DNA of 64,000 nt from CAIPAT01 sp041665605. GTDB taxonomy: Bacteria > Verrucomicrobiota > Lentisphaeria > Victivallales > Victivallaceae. Made by a program: the position numbers and the translations under genes. Below are positions 51,984 through 62,216 of the stretch, piece after piece. The notes under the pieces were generated by a model. The model had not been told where the DNA came from. It worked only from the letters and a program-made list of their open reading frames with translations, and searched no databases. Position 1 is the first letter of the stretch. Each line of letters starts with the position of its first letter. The DNA is taken from NCBI GenBank assembly GCA_041665605.1, contig JBAYIO010000004.1, forward strand, positions 1 to 64,000, given 5' to 3'.

Positions 51984-52060
51984 CTGGAAAGAACTGTGGG
52001 AGAATCCGTCAAGTTGTGCCGGAAAATTATTGCATTCCAATGAATCAATGTCAGGGAAAT

Positions 52061-52726
52061 ATGAAAACGCTCAGTCTCAACACAATATTCGGGATTTGCT
52101 CTTTGCTTATCGGTGGCGGGTTATTTTTGGCGCTGGCTATTCTGCCGCTGCTTCGATTCCTGATGATGGGAAAAGAATCAATGGATTATTTTCTCCCCAT
52201 TATCACACTACCGGTTAATATTCCAGGCTGCTTGGCAGTTTACTTTGGGTTCCGCCTGATAAAGGAGAAAAATAAGAGGAATATCAAGGGAAGCGTTGGT
52301 GCTCTGGCTGTTATGGCAGTTTTACTGTTGAGCGTGCTTTTCGCATCGATTATGCCGAATAGCATCGGAGACCTGGATGTTAAGCATGGATTTATGCTCT
52401 CTTTGCTTCTGGCGACAATCACAGTCATCCCGGTTTATATTCTCATAAGCCGGTTTCTGATGATCCGGGAGGGGCTGACTCCAAAGCCTAAAGGCGAGTT
52501 TGTCGGCAAAGGGATCATTCTAATTATATCCTGGCAGATATGGCTTGCCGGGGCGCAAATAGCGAAAACTTATGAACCCAAAGAACGGTGGGGTATCATC
52601 TTCGCCCTTTGCTTATTTGTACCAATAATAATTGCCTATACCTTCTACAAGGTATCAATGAGACTCTTGAGAGAAGACAAAACAGAACAAGCAGCCTCAA
52701 GCAATCCAGCGACGCTGGATACTTGA
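52061..52726 (+). CDS. Multi-pass membrane protein of unknown function
   Basis: This 221-residue protein has about six hydrophobic helices, among them LNTIFGICSLLIGGGLFLALA, IPGCLAVYFGFRLI, VGALAVMAVLLLSVLFA, LLLATITVIPVYILI and FALCLFVPIIIAYTF. The C-terminal tail is hydrophilic. I recognise no family. ATG 52061, with AGGGA just upstream, is a more natural start than an ATG at 51977 that would translate the heptamer repeat edge. It follows mnmA but may have its own transcript. Confidence 0.6.
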   Translation: MKTLSLNTIFGICSLLIGGGLFLALAILPLLRFLMMGKESMDYFLPIITLPVNIPGCLAVYFGFRLIKEKNKRNIKGSVGALAVMAVLLLSVLFASIMPNSIGDLDVKHGFMLSLLLATITVIPVYILISRFLMIREGLTPKPKGEFVGKGIILIISWQIWLAGAQIAKTYEPKERWGIIFALCLFVPIIIAYTFYKVSMRLLREDKTEQAASSNPATLDT

Positions 52727-52754
52727 GTATGCTCTGTGATTAACTTCCATGCGT

Positions 52755-53780
52755 TTACAATTCCAGAATCGTCACTTTCAGACAGGTGCTGATTTGTTCG
52801 CCCGGGGCGATCTCGCGCAGGGTGCCGTGTTCGCGTTCGGCGTTCTGACCTTCGGGATGACAGTTGGCAGGCTCGAACCCGACAACATATTCCCCCTGCC
52901 CCATCTGTTTCCACTGGACAAAATACGGCAGTTCGGCGGTATGGTATTCCAGCTTGAAAGCCAGCTTCAAAGCGGGGTTCTTCAGGGTGACGCTGGCAAA
53001 ACCGTCACTGCCTGGGGTGATTTCATGGTAAAACACCTGTTCCGCATAACCGGCCTGCGGCGCTTCAACTTTATGCCAGTCCTTGATGCCAAGCGCGGCA
53101 GTGCCGTCGCGTGGAACCACATCATGACTGTCGGCTTCGATAAATGCGTTCTCATCCAGCAGCGGAAAGCCGAGATTCATATGATAGAGCAGCATCAGCG
53201 GCGATGTCGCAAAACCGTGATTTTCGATGATGTCCTCGATAATTATCGAATTCCGGCCCATCACGGAGGATATCTTTCTTTTCAGGTGCAGATTTTCAAA
53301 AAATACCGCGGTCTGCCGGACCCAGCCGCTGATCGACTGAACGTATTTGCCGTCAATCCATTGTTTCTCAACCGTAACCTCTTCCGCGGGAATATGCGAA
53401 AGACGGCCATGCAGGCCGTGGGTTTCGACGCCGACCGTATCCGGGCCGCCGACATTCCGGAGGCCGCAGCCGGTAAGCAGGCCGCCACCCCAGGTTCTGA
53501 GCCAGCTCAGGCCTTCAGACTCGTAAAACGACGGCGCCGCATAACGGTTGGACGATTTCCAGGCCAGCGGGATACCTTTGAATGTAGCGTCGGCAATATC
53601 CATTCCCCGGTCAATATTCACCGTGAAATTCAAGCCGCTGCCGTTAGCGAATTCAGCGATCCTGGTACCGCGCCCCCTGCCGTCCTCCAGCACCGATTGC
53701 CGGATATGCGCCAGTTGCTCGATGCACCCGACCCGTTCCAGCAAAAAATTCCGGTCCTTATTGGAAAATTCGAAGTTCAT
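52755..53780 (-). CDS. Aldose 1-epimerase-like protein (DUF4432)
   Basis: This 341-residue galactose-mutarotase-fold protein of the DUF4432 group keeps the conserved RGRGTRIAEFANGSGLNFTVNIDRGMDIADATFKG-type start, WGGGLLTGCGLRNVG, THGLHGRLSHIPAE with two histidines, and FVQWKQMGQGEYVVGFEPANC near the end. A sugar or sugar-acid ligand is expected, but the reaction is not established. ATG 53780 follows a strong GGAGG. It may belong with the MFS transporter encoded upstream on the same strand, 145 bases away. Confidence 0.85.
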   Translation of the reverse strand: MNFEFSNKDRNFLLERVGCIEQLAHIRQSVLEDGRGRGTRIAEFANGSGLNFTVNIDRGMDIADATFKGIPLAWKSSNRYAAPSFYESEGLSWLRTWGGGLLTGCGLRNVGGPDTVGVETHGLHGRLSHIPAEEVTVEKQWIDGKYVQSISGWVRQTAVFFENLHLKRKISSVMGRNSIIIEDIIENHGFATSPLMLLYHMNLGFPLLDENAFIEADSHDVVPRDGTAALGIKDWHKVEAPQAGYAEQVFYHEITPGSDGFASVTLKNPALKLAFKLEYHTAELPYFVQWKQMGQGEYVVGFEPANCHPEGQNAEREHGTLREIAPGEQISTCLKVTILEL

Positions 53781-53925
53781 GGCAGCCTCCATATTTTATT
53801 ATATTCAAAGCAATTATTCCGCAAAATTCACCAGTCGCGTTATTCAGTTTACTATGTTATTTCAGTTTTTCAAGTTTATCATCAGCAATCAATGGAACCG
53901 CAATAATTAAGCGGGAATGCCTGTT

Positions 53926-55128
53926 TTACAGCACGGCCGCGTGTACTCCGTCCTTTACCCGGTCAGCGAAAAAACCGTAGATGACGCCCAGCACGGCGGC
54001 AAAAAGGAACACCCATAAATGGTCGCCGGTAAACTTCCAGAGCAGACCGCCCAGCACCGCGCCGATGATTGACGTGACATGATTGATCGCCATACCCGAA
54101 TATAGACTCGGCGTCAGATCGTCTTTCTTTTCCACCGTTCTGGCCAGATAGCTTGAACGTGCCATGCCGAAAGCAAACAGTGATGCATCGGCAATAAAAC
54201 ACACCGACAGTATAATGGATGCCGTTTCCAGCGAAAACAGCTTCATCGCGAAAGCGTATCCCAGACAGACCAGCACAACCAGCACACTCTCGGTGACCAG
54301 CGCCCGGCGTTCGCCGTAGAGCTGTATTATCTTGCCGATAAACGGACGGAAACCCAGTCCGATTACCCCGGAAATAAGCATGAGCTTCCCGATATAGGCG
54401 GGGGATTTGCCCAGCGTGAACACCAGCAGCCAGAACCCGAAAGTGATAAATACCTGCTTTCTGGCACCGAAGAATGCCTCGAGCACATAATACAGGGAGT
54501 ATTGTTTTTTGAGAACTATGCGGTCGCGCCAACTGTTGCATTTTTTGAAATGCCCGGCCGGTTTCATTATCACAAAGATAAGCCCGGCGATAAATGCGCC
54601 GGTACCGGCGATAATGAAATCTATATTGAAATTCTGACTGACGTATTTCCATTTGAACCAGACAAAAGTCGATGCCACCAGCCCGGCGGCAGTAATCAGA
54701 CTCTTCATCTGACCGAGGCGCAGGCTCCGTTTCTCCGGAGAGGCAGTATGCAGCACAATCGCATCAACAATAACCATGAAAAAATGCTGTCCGAAGCTGG
54801 CGACGCCAAGCCATAAGCACAGCAGCCAGTAATTGCCGGCAAATCCCGGAACGGCAAGCGCAAAAAGCCCGGCGCTGAACAGAAAGCACGCCACCGCCGC
54901 AATAGCTCCTTCGCTCAAAAAGAACAGCGCGCTGATGGCAAATACCGAAAGCACCCCCGGCAGTTCGCGCGGCAGTTCCAGCAGACCTCTGGCGCTGGTT
55001 CCGATTTTCTGCACTTGATCAAGATAATTGTTGAAAATATTCCCGTAAATATTCTCCGCGACATAAAAGGCAAAAATTGCCGCCAGCAGGAATAGTATCA
55101 GCCTCTTTCTGTTTTCCGCCGCATCCAT
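53926..55128 (-). CDS. Major facilitator superfamily transporter
   Basis: This 400-residue protein has about 12 hydrophobic segments and the overall pattern of an MFS permease, starting RLILFLLAAIFAFYVAENIYG. A cytoplasmic loop with basic residues separates the halves near residue 200 (KPAGHFKKCNSWRDRIVLKK). I cannot name the substrate; a neighbouring DUF4432 epimerase-like gene hints at a sugar. ATG 55128 is chosen over a TTG six codons upstream; neither has a good ribosome site. Confidence 0.83.
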   Translation of the reverse strand: MDAAENRKRLILFLLAAIFAFYVAENIYGNIFNNYLDQVQKIGTSARGLLELPRELPGVLSVFAISALFFLSEGAIAAVACFLFSAGLFALAVPGFAGNYWLLCLWLGVASFGQHFFMVIVDAIVLHTASPEKRSLRLGQMKSLITAAGLVASTFVWFKWKYVSQNFNIDFIIAGTGAFIAGLIFVIMKPAGHFKKCNSWRDRIVLKKQYSLYYVLEAFFGARKQVFITFGFWLLVFTLGKSPAYIGKLMLISGVIGLGFRPFIGKIIQLYGERRALVTESVLVVLVCLGYAFAMKLFSLETASIILSVCFIADASLFAFGMARSSYLARTVEKKDDLTPSLYSGMAINHVTSIIGAVLGGLLWKFTGDHLWVFLFAAVLGVIYGFFADRVKDGVHAAVL

Positions 55129-55260
55129 TATAAATTTGCTGTCCAAAAGTTGTTAAAAATAAAAGTTTCTAATTTACAGCATATCAATCAGGTTTTCCAT
55201 GCAAAGCATTTCTTTTTCAATGAATCCTGCAAGTAATTGGTTTAAAGACGCTATAATTTC

Positions 55261-55289
55261 TTGAATAAGGCTTATTTGAATATTATTTT
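55261..55289 (+). promoter_or_regulatory. Possible promoter of the Wsp-type operon
   Basis: TTGAAT (55261-55266) and TATTTT (55284-55289) are 17 bases apart, about 50 bases before the receptor start. The -10 is weak. Confidence 0.35.
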
Positions 55290-55336
55290 CTATTACGAGG
55301 ATTTTTTCACTAATTACAATATAGGATAAATGCAAT

Positions 55337-57541
55337 ATGAAGCTGAAACTCAAGCAGAAAATAGTGATTATGGTAATGCTGGCTTCACTGCTTCCAGTGT
55401 TAGTAATGGCAGCGCTGACTTATTTCCAAAAAGAGCGGGTTGATCAAACGGTTCTGGAGCAAATGCGCAGTTTGAGCGCCAAAGACCTTAAAGAAACGGC
55501 GATGGGCGTTTATAATATGTGCCGGATAGCCGACGACCTGCTTCATGAAAAATTATTGGATAATGTAAAGGTTATGAACAAGATAGTGGCGGATTCAGGC
55601 GGAATAAAAAAATCTTTACAAGAGAGCGTGGAATGGAAAGCGAAAAATCAGGCCACGGGAGAAGAACAGACACTGCATCTGCCGAAGATGTATGTCGGCG
55701 ATAAATGGCTCGGACAGAACTACAGTTTTTCAACCCCGGAGCCGGTGGTTGATGTGATTGAAGAACTTACCGGTGAAAAATGCACCATTCTTCAGCGGAT
55801 GAACGAAAGAGGCGACATGCTTCGCATAGCCAGCGGCGTAGCCAATAAGGACGGTTCACGCATCATCGGCTCCTATATTGCGGCAATAGACAACAACGGC
55901 AATCCCAGTCCGATGATAACGGCAATTCTCAACGGGAAACAATATACCGGAAGGATACAGGTGCTTGACACATCTTATCTGGCGACTTACGAACCTCTAA
56001 AAGACGCAGCCGGACAGATAATCGGATGCGTTTTCATTGGAGTAAAACTTAGCGCGGTGGAATCCATTAAGAAAGTTGTCTCCAGCATCAAAATAGGCCA
56101 GAACGGCTATGTCGGCGTACTTGTCGGCAGCGGTGAAAGCAAAGGTACCTATGTGATTTCACAGGACAACAAACGCAATGGCGACAACATACTGGAAACA
56201 AAAGACGCCGAAGGCAAGCCGTTCGTGCGGGAAATGATTAACGATGCCTTGCGCCAAAATAAGGGAGAAGCCGGCCTCCGTTCATATCTGTGGAAAAACC
56301 CTCAGGACCCGGATACGAGACGCAAGACTGCGGCTTTCATTTATTTTGAACCCTGGGACTGGGTGATTTTCCCCGGTTTGTATGAAGATGATTTCAAAGC
56401 CGCGCAACAGCAGGTAGTGTTATGTCTTGATAACCTGCTGAAGACATCTGTTGAAGTCAGCATTATAATATTGCTGTTGTCACTGTGTTTCGCCCTGTAT
56501 GTTGGCGGAAAAATTGCCAATCCAATTGCCAAAATTACCGGGATCGCCAGGAAGATAGCACAGGGGAATCTGCATGACGCCGGCAACGATATTAAGGCAT
56601 ACCGATCCTCAAAGAAAAACTCCGGCGGTTTTGGTAAAGACGAAACCTGGGAACTGCTCGAATCTTTTGAAACCATGACCAATATCCTGAATTCGCTGGT
56701 CGGCAAAGTGCAGCAGTCAACCATTCAACTGTTCTCCACCGCGACCGAAATAGCCGCCTCATCCAAACAGCAGGAGGCAACCGTGAAACAGTTCAGCGCC
56801 TCGACCAACGAAATTGTCGCATCCAGCAAAGAAATATCCGCCACCTCCAAACAGTTGCTCGGCACAATTGTTGAAGCCAGGGAAGTTTCCACGCGCACCG
56901 CGGACAGCGCGGATTCCGGACAAAACGGGCTGAATGAAATGCAGAGCACCATGAAACATCTGGCCTCCGCAACCGATTCAGTATCCAACAAACTGTCTAT
57001 CATCAACGAAAAAGCCAATAATATCAATGATGTCGTCGCGACCATCACCAAAGTCGCAGACCAGACCAATCTGCTGTCGCTGAACGCCGCGATCGAAGCG
57101 GAAAAAGCCGGTGAATACGGGCGCGGATTCTCGGTAGTGGCGCGCGAAATCCGCCGGCTGGCCGACCAGACCGCAGTCGCCACGCTGGACATTATCAAAA
57201 TGGTCAAGGAAATGCAGTCATCCGTCTCGTCAGGAGTCATGGAAATGGATAAATTTTCCGATGAAGTCCGCCGTTGTGTAAGCAACGTGGACGGCATCAG
57301 CGGCAAACTGGAAAATATCATTCAGCAGGTGCAGTGCCTGCCGCCGAAATTCGATATTGCTGCTGAAGGCATGCAGGGCCAGTATGAAGGCGCGCAGCAG
57401 ATTACCGAAGCAATGATCCAGTTGAACGAAGCCGCTCAGCAGACCGCTGAATCGCTCCGGGAATTCAATCAGGTCACCGCGCAACTGGATCAAGCCTCGC
57501 GTATGCTGCAGGAGGAGTTATCCATTTTCAAGGTGAGCTGA
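55337..57541 (+). CDS. wspA: WspA-like chemoreceptor with Cache sensor
   Basis: This 734-residue membrane receptor has a first helix at about 10-30 and a large periplasmic Cache_3-Cache_2-type sensor (DKWLGQNYSFSTPEPVVDVIEELTGEKCTI; YEPLKDAAGQIIGCVFIGVKL; FEPWDWVIFPGLYEDDF). A second helix lies near 375-392, then HAMP and a signalling coil. The tip EKAGEYGRGFSVVAREIRRLADQT is well conserved. The repeated TEIAASSKQQEATVKQFSASTNEI stretch resembles Pseudomonas WspA, and the gene order that follows supports this. It would form clusters with the CheW and CheA proteins encoded downstream. Confidence 0.9.
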   Translation: MKLKLKQKIVIMVMLASLLPVLVMAALTYFQKERVDQTVLEQMRSLSAKDLKETAMGVYNMCRIADDLLHEKLLDNVKVMNKIVADSGGIKKSLQESVEWKAKNQATGEEQTLHLPKMYVGDKWLGQNYSFSTPEPVVDVIEELTGEKCTILQRMNERGDMLRIASGVANKDGSRIIGSYIAAIDNNGNPSPMITAILNGKQYTGRIQVLDTSYLATYEPLKDAAGQIIGCVFIGVKLSAVESIKKVVSSIKIGQNGYVGVLVGSGESKGTYVISQDNKRNGDNILETKDAEGKPFVREMINDALRQNKGEAGLRSYLWKNPQDPDTRRKTAAFIYFEPWDWVIFPGLYEDDFKAAQQQVVLCLDNLLKTSVEVSIIILLLSLCFALYVGGKIANPIAKITGIARKIAQGNLHDAGNDIKAYRSSKKNSGGFGKDETWELLESFETMTNILNSLVGKVQQSTIQLFSTATEIAASSKQQEATVKQFSASTNEIVASSKEISATSKQLLGTIVEAREVSTRTADSADSGQNGLNEMQSTMKHLASATDSVSNKLSIINEKANNINDVVATITKVADQTNLLSLNAAIEAEKAGEYGRGFSVVAREIRRLADQTAVATLDIIKMVKEMQSSVSSGVMEMDKFSDEVRRCVSNVDGISGKLENIIQQVQCLPPKFDIAAEGMQGQYEGAQQITEAMIQLNEAAQQTAESLREFNQVTAQLDQASRMLQEELSIFKVS

Positions 57542-57542
57542 C

Positions 57543-58007
57543 ATGCTGCTCGTAACTTTTCAGGTGAACAATCAGCATTATGCGGTAAATGCAAGATCCG
57601 TGAAGGAAATCATTCCCATGGTTAAAATCAGGGAATTGCCCGGCACTCCGGATTTCGTTCGCGGAGTATTCAATTATTGCGGCTCGCTGGTGCCGGTAAT
57701 TGACGTCACCCATATGCTTTCCGGCAAGCCGGCCGCGGAACAACTTAGTTCCAGAATAATTCTGGTAAACTACCCGGAAACATGTGAAAACGGACATATT
57801 CTCGGGCTGCTGGCGGAACACGCCACCGGCACTGCCGTCAGTGCTGACGAAACATTTATTGATTCCGGCATTGATACTCCGGAAACGCCGTGGATGGGCC
57901 CGATATCCGTCGGGGCAAAAGAGATGATTCAAATTGTTAAAATCGAAAAGCTGCTGACAGACGAGCTGAAGAGCAAACTTTTTACCGGATCAAAGGAAAG
58001 CTCCTGA
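57543..58007 (+). CDS. wspB: CheW-like coupling protein (WspB-like)
   Basis: This 154-residue single-domain CheW protein shows YAVNARSVKEIIPMVKIRELPGTPDFVRGVFNYCGSLVPVIDVTHML, a typical CheW core. It connects receptor and CheA. It begins one base after the wspA stop and its stop overlaps the start of the next gene, so translation is coupled. Confidence 0.9.
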   Translation: MLLVTFQVNNQHYAVNARSVKEIIPMVKIRELPGTPDFVRGVFNYCGSLVPVIDVTHMLSGKPAAEQLSSRIILVNYPETCENGHILGLLAEHATGTAVSADETFIDSGIDTPETPWMGPISVGAKEMIQIVKIEKLLTDELKSKLFTGSKESS

Positions 58008-59236
58008 TGATAGAGAAAATACTAAGAGATAAAATCGGACTTAATTACGACTCCATCGGACGGAAGAATGTCGAAACGGTAGTCTCAACGCACATGAAGA
58101 AGCATGGCATAACCAGTGAAAAAGATTATCTGGAGCTGATATTTAAATCCGATAAGCATTTTGAAGAACTGACGCAATCCGTGCTGGTTCCGGAAACATG
58201 GTTTTTCCGTTACAGCGAGTCGTTCGCTTTTCTGACCCGATATGCGGAAGAATATCTTACCGGCTCTCATCATCCGCTCCATATTCTGAGCATCCCCTGT
58301 TCAAGTGGTGAAGAACCATATTCCATCGCAATGACATTGTTGAACTGCGGCATTCCCGCCGCTCTTATTCATATTGATGCGGTCGATGTCAGCGGCCCCG
58401 TACTGGAGAAGGCAAGGCAGGCAGTATATGGTTCCAACTCCTTCCGTAATGGAATCCCGGAAAGCATGCAGCGCTTCTTTATGATAAAAGACGGGGAATA
58501 CGAGGTTGTTCAACAGGTAAAAGGCCTGGTGAAATTTCAAAAAAACAGCATATTGGACCATCAATTTTCAATTGGACATCCTCATTACAATTTGATTTTC
58601 TGCCGTAATCTGCTGATTTACTTCTCACCGGAAGATCAGGCAAGGGCAATGGCAATTCTTGCCGGATTGCTGGACGATGACGGCATTTTATTTATGGGAC
58701 ATGTAGAATCCGCCATGGTCAACCGCCGTGATTTTGAATCCGTAAAATATCCGTCATGCTTTGCTTTCCGCAAAAAGAACAGCCGGAATATTCCGCCGGC
58801 TGAATCACCGCATGAACACCCCGCCACGAGCACTGTCAAGCCATTACACGCCAGCACAGTTAAAGCATCACATAAAATACAGCGGTTCAAAACCGCTCCC
58901 CCTGTTAAAGTAAGTCAGGATAGTGATGCCATACTTAAAAAGGCAGCAGCGCTGGCCGACAGCGGCAATCTCAAGGAAGCGGAAAACCTGTGCATTCGAT
59001 ATCTTGACTGCAACAAATTGAACCCCCTCGCCTATTATACTCTGGGGGTTGTAAATTTATCCTCCGGCCGACTGCCGGAAGCGGAAAAGGCGTTCAGCAA
59101 AGCAGTATATCTGGATCCGGAATACTACGAAGCACTGGTCCATCTGGCCCTGCTCAAAGAACGCCAGGGCAAACAGGCGGAAGCACTGAGAATCAGAAAA
59201 CGCGCTGAAAAATTAAAAACTGTGAATAAGCAATGA
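58007..59236 (+). CDS. wspC: CheR methyltransferase with TPR repeats (WspC-like)
   Basis: CheR methylates receptor glutamates with S-adenosylmethionine. This 409-residue form has the CheR domain at about 1-250 (TWFFRYSESFAFL; SAM site LSIPCSSGEEPYSIAM; FCRNLLIYFS), a low-complexity linker rich in Pro, Ser and Thr, and TPR repeats at about 305-400 (NPLAYYTLGVVNLSSGRLPEAEKAFSKAVYLDP). CheR-TPR fusions are the WspC form. Its start overlaps the previous stop and its stop overlaps the next start. Confidence 0.92.
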   Translation: MIEKILRDKIGLNYDSIGRKNVETVVSTHMKKHGITSEKDYLELIFKSDKHFEELTQSVLVPETWFFRYSESFAFLTRYAEEYLTGSHHPLHILSIPCSSGEEPYSIAMTLLNCGIPAALIHIDAVDVSGPVLEKARQAVYGSNSFRNGIPESMQRFFMIKDGEYEVVQQVKGLVKFQKNSILDHQFSIGHPHYNLIFCRNLLIYFSPEDQARAMAILAGLLDDDGILFMGHVESAMVNRRDFESVKYPSCFAFRKKNSRNIPPAESPHEHPATSTVKPLHASTVKASHKIQRFKTAPPVKVSQDSDAILKKAAALADSGNLKEAENLCIRYLDCNKLNPLAYYTLGVVNLSSGRLPEAEKAFSKAVYLDPEYYEALVHLALLKERQGKQAEALRIRKRAEKLKTVNKQ

Positions 59237-59910
59237 ACAATGAAGTAAAAACTGAAAATGCGGCTGAGTCGTGCTGGAATTCCATTGGCGTATGGGGTTC
59301 GCATTCCGCGCGCTGTCCCCAGCTCGCCGAAATGACCCATTGCCGGAATTGCCCGGTGTTCATTACTGCCGGCAGCGATCTGCTGAACCGTGAAATCCCG
59401 CCTGGATATATGAATGAATGGACCGAATTTCTAGCCCCAAAAAAGGAAGAGCAGAACGCGAATAATACTTCTATCATCATTTTCAGGATCGGCCGGGAAT
59501 TTCTGGCGCTGCGCCCGGCGATCTTCCGTGAAATTATCAATCCGTGCCCAATACACCTGATCCCCCACCGTTCCAATGATGTGCTGCTGGGATTGGCGAA
59601 CGTACACGGAGAACTTCAATTATGTTTTTCCCTGAAAGCGCTTACCGGCATTAACGATGCCGAGGAAGTTGAAGAGGCTTCAACAGCGAAAATGCTGGTC
59701 ATTCAAAACTGCGGCGAATGCTGGGTGTTTCCGGTTGACCAGGTGCTGGGCGTATTCCGCTGCAATGACGATGATGCGCAGAATGTACCGGTCACCATTG
59801 CCAAGGCCTCCGGAACTTTTACGAAAAAGGTCATGTTCTGTGATCAGCGCGAAGTCGGACTACTGGACGATGAACTGCTGCTATATACACTGCAAAGGAG
59901 AATATCGTGA
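59233..59910 (+). CDS. wspD: CheW-like protein with N-terminal Cys motif (WspD-like)
   Basis: This 225-residue coupling protein has a distinctive N-terminus, CWNSIGVWGSHSARCPQL, then HCRNCPV and YMNEWTEFLA, which I recognise from WspD. The four cysteines could bind a metal. A CheW domain follows at about 80-220. It differs from the first CheW in length and in the extension, as WspB and WspD do. It overlaps both neighbours by four bases (ATGA and GTGA). Confidence 0.9.
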   Translation: MNNEVKTENAAESCWNSIGVWGSHSARCPQLAEMTHCRNCPVFITAGSDLLNREIPPGYMNEWTEFLAPKKEEQNANNTSIIIFRIGREFLALRPAIFREIINPCPIHLIPHRSNDVLLGLANVHGELQLCFSLKALTGINDAEEVEEASTAKMLVIQNCGECWVFPVDQVLGVFRCNDDDAQNVPVTIAKASGTFTKKVMFCDQREVGLLDDELLLYTLQRRIS

Positions 59911-62216
59911 GTGCCGGGACTGACATGAATGATTTTTCAATGATCGGGCTGTTCAAGATGGAGGCGGAATCCCAGTGTGCCGTCCTTACCTCGGGGCTGC
60001 TGGAACTGGAAGACAATCCATCATCAGCCGAAAGAATTGAACCGTTGATGCGGGCGGCGCATTCCCTTAAAGGCGCTGCGCGTATCGTACAGCTTGATCC
60101 GGTCGTCAAAGTCGCGCATGCCATGGAGGACTGCTTCGTCGCGGCCGGCGAAGGCAAACTCGTGCTAACCGCCGCACACATTGACAAACTGCTTGAAGGC
60201 GTAGACTGCTTTAATCAGCTAAGCGCCTGTTCCGAAAATGAAATCCCCGCGTATCTCGCGGAAAATTCCGGGAAGCTGGCAGAACTGGAAAACGCCTTTG
60301 CCGACATTAAAGGCGGCAACTTTAAATCAGCCCCGTCCGTGAACGTTCAGCCAGCGCCGCCGGCACAGGACGCAATATCTGCCTCTGAACCTGTAACAAC
60401 ACCAACTCAGGAAATCCCGCCAGAGACACTGCACCCGGCCCGTGCGGAAAAATCAGCATCCGATAAAGAAGCCGTTGTCAGAATCGCCGCTGACAAAATG
60501 AACCGCCTGATGGGGCTGGCCGCGGAATCGCTGGTCGGCGTAAAACGTCTTCAGGGATTCGAGAAGAAAATTCTCCGCCACAAAAAACGGCTGCTGGAAA
60601 TCGCAGCGCTCATTGACCAGTTGGAACAGGAGGCCGTTGATTCCGATCAATTTGCCGGACTCAAGCGAATGCTCAAAGATATTCAGCACAAACATAACGA
60701 ATATTACCGGGATTACGCCGAATATTTCGCTGATTTTTCCGACTATTCAAGAACCATGGACAATTTTTCCGACAGTCTTTACCGTGAAGTCGTCTCCTGC
60801 CGCATGCGCCCGTTTATTGAGGGCGTCAAAGACTTTCCGCGTTCGGTCAGAGATCTGGCCCGCAAACTGGGCAAGAAGGTTTCGCTGGAGATTTCAGGAG
60901 AGTCTATTGCGGTTGACAAAGATATTCTGGACAGACTAAACGCCCCTTTGAACCACCTGGTCCGCAATGCTGTTGATCACGGCATCGAAACGGCGGAAGA
61001 ACGGCTTGGAGCCGGTAAAAGCGAGACAGGCATTGTCCGCCTGGCTGCACGGCACTGGGCGGGCATGCTCAATATTTCCATCTCCGACGACGGCAAAGGC
61101 ATTGATATCGAAAAAATCCGTGCCAAAGCCGTAAGCAAAGGGCTGGCTTCCGCCGAGATCGCCGGAAAATTGACCGAGCCGGAATTGCTCGAATTCATGT
61201 TTCTGCCCGGCTTCTCCACCGCCGCGGCAGTGACCGAAATTTCAGGGCGCGGAGTCGGCCTGGACGTGGTTCAAACCATGGCTCAGGAAGTACGCGGCGT
61301 GATTAAGGTGGAAACTGAACTCGGGAAAGGCACGTCATTCAATCTGCAGGTTCCAGTATCGCTGTCAGTCATGCCGGCACTGGTCGCAGACATCAGCGGC
61401 GAATCTTATGCTTTCCCGCTCACGCGCCTGGATCATCTGCTAAAATTATCCAAAGACGAAATTCTGACGCTGGAATCCCGGCAGTATGTCAAATATGAAG
61501 GGAAGAATGTCGGTCTGGTCTCGGCGGCGCAAGTCCTGGGCTTGGATTCCGCAATAACCGGTTCCGCGGATATTATTCATGTGGTCATCATCAGCGACCG
61601 GCTCAACCAGTACGCTATTTACGTGGACAGCTTTACCGGCGAGTTCGAACTTGTCGTAAGGCCGCTCGACCAGAGGCTGGGCAAAGTCTCTGATATCAGT
61701 TCAGCTTCGGTGCTGGAAGACGGCTCACCGGTGCTGATTCTGGATATTGACGATATGGTGCGCTCCATTGACAGCATTCTCAACGGGGGACGGCTCCGGG
61801 GCATCAGCGACTCCGCTGCCGCCGGACCGGTCTCCGCCAGAAAACGGGTGCTGGTCGTTGATGATTCCATCACTGTCCGCGAAGTAGAACGCAATCTGCT
61901 GGCAAACAACGGTTATGAAGTTGATGTGGCAGTGGACGGGGCGGAAGGCTGGAATGCCGTCAGGGCCGGTCAGTACGCACTGGTGGTAACCGATGTGGAT
62001 ATGCCGAGAATGAACGGCATTGAACTGGTTGCCAACATCAAAAAACATGAACGGCTGCATTCAACTCCAGTAATGATTGTTTCCTATAAAGACCGTGAAG
62101 AGGACAGGCTCAGGGGACTTGAAGCAGGCGCCGATTATTATTTAACCAAAAGCAGTTTCCACGACAATACCCTGCTGGATGCCGTGGAAAATCTGATAGG
62201 AAAGGCCGGAGAATGA
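59907..62216 (+). CDS. wspE: CheA-receiver hybrid kinase (WspE-like)
   Basis: This 769-residue hybrid kinase has an N-terminal Hpt domain with phospho-His 52 in RAAHSLKGAARI, a Pro-rich linker, a dimerisation helix region, an HATPase domain (LNHLVRNAVDHGIETAEER; SGRGVGLDVV; LGKGTSFNLQVP) and a CheW-like regulatory domain. A C-terminal receiver completes it (VLVVDDSITVREVERN; phospho-Asp in VVTDVDMPRMNG). No separate P2 domain is seen. It starts with GTG 59907, with GGAG six bases before. It should phosphorylate the CheB and the output regulator encoded next. Confidence 0.94.
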   Translation: MSAGTDMNDFSMIGLFKMEAESQCAVLTSGLLELEDNPSSAERIEPLMRAAHSLKGAARIVQLDPVVKVAHAMEDCFVAAGEGKLVLTAAHIDKLLEGVDCFNQLSACSENEIPAYLAENSGKLAELENAFADIKGGNFKSAPSVNVQPAPPAQDAISASEPVTTPTQEIPPETLHPARAEKSASDKEAVVRIAADKMNRLMGLAAESLVGVKRLQGFEKKILRHKKRLLEIAALIDQLEQEAVDSDQFAGLKRMLKDIQHKHNEYYRDYAEYFADFSDYSRTMDNFSDSLYREVVSCRMRPFIEGVKDFPRSVRDLARKLGKKVSLEISGESIAVDKDILDRLNAPLNHLVRNAVDHGIETAEERLGAGKSETGIVRLAARHWAGMLNISISDDGKGIDIEKIRAKAVSKGLASAEIAGKLTEPELLEFMFLPGFSTAAAVTEISGRGVGLDVVQTMAQEVRGVIKVETELGKGTSFNLQVPVSLSVMPALVADISGESYAFPLTRLDHLLKLSKDEILTLESRQYVKYEGKNVGLVSAAQVLGLDSAITGSADIIHVVIISDRLNQYAIYVDSFTGEFELVVRPLDQRLGKVSDISSASVLEDGSPVLILDIDDMVRSIDSILNGGRLRGISDSAAAGPVSARKRVLVVDDSITVREVERNLLANNGYEVDVAVDGAEGWNAVRAGQYALVVTDVDMPRMNGIELVANIKKHERLHSTPVMIVSYKDREEDRLRGLEAGADYYLTKSSFHDNTLLDAVENLIGKAGE

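Noticed and set aside
52749..53906. A 385-codon plus-strand frame over the DUF4432 gene
   Set aside because: The minus-strand protein is conserved with a strong GGAGG start; the plus-strand translation has no family pattern.
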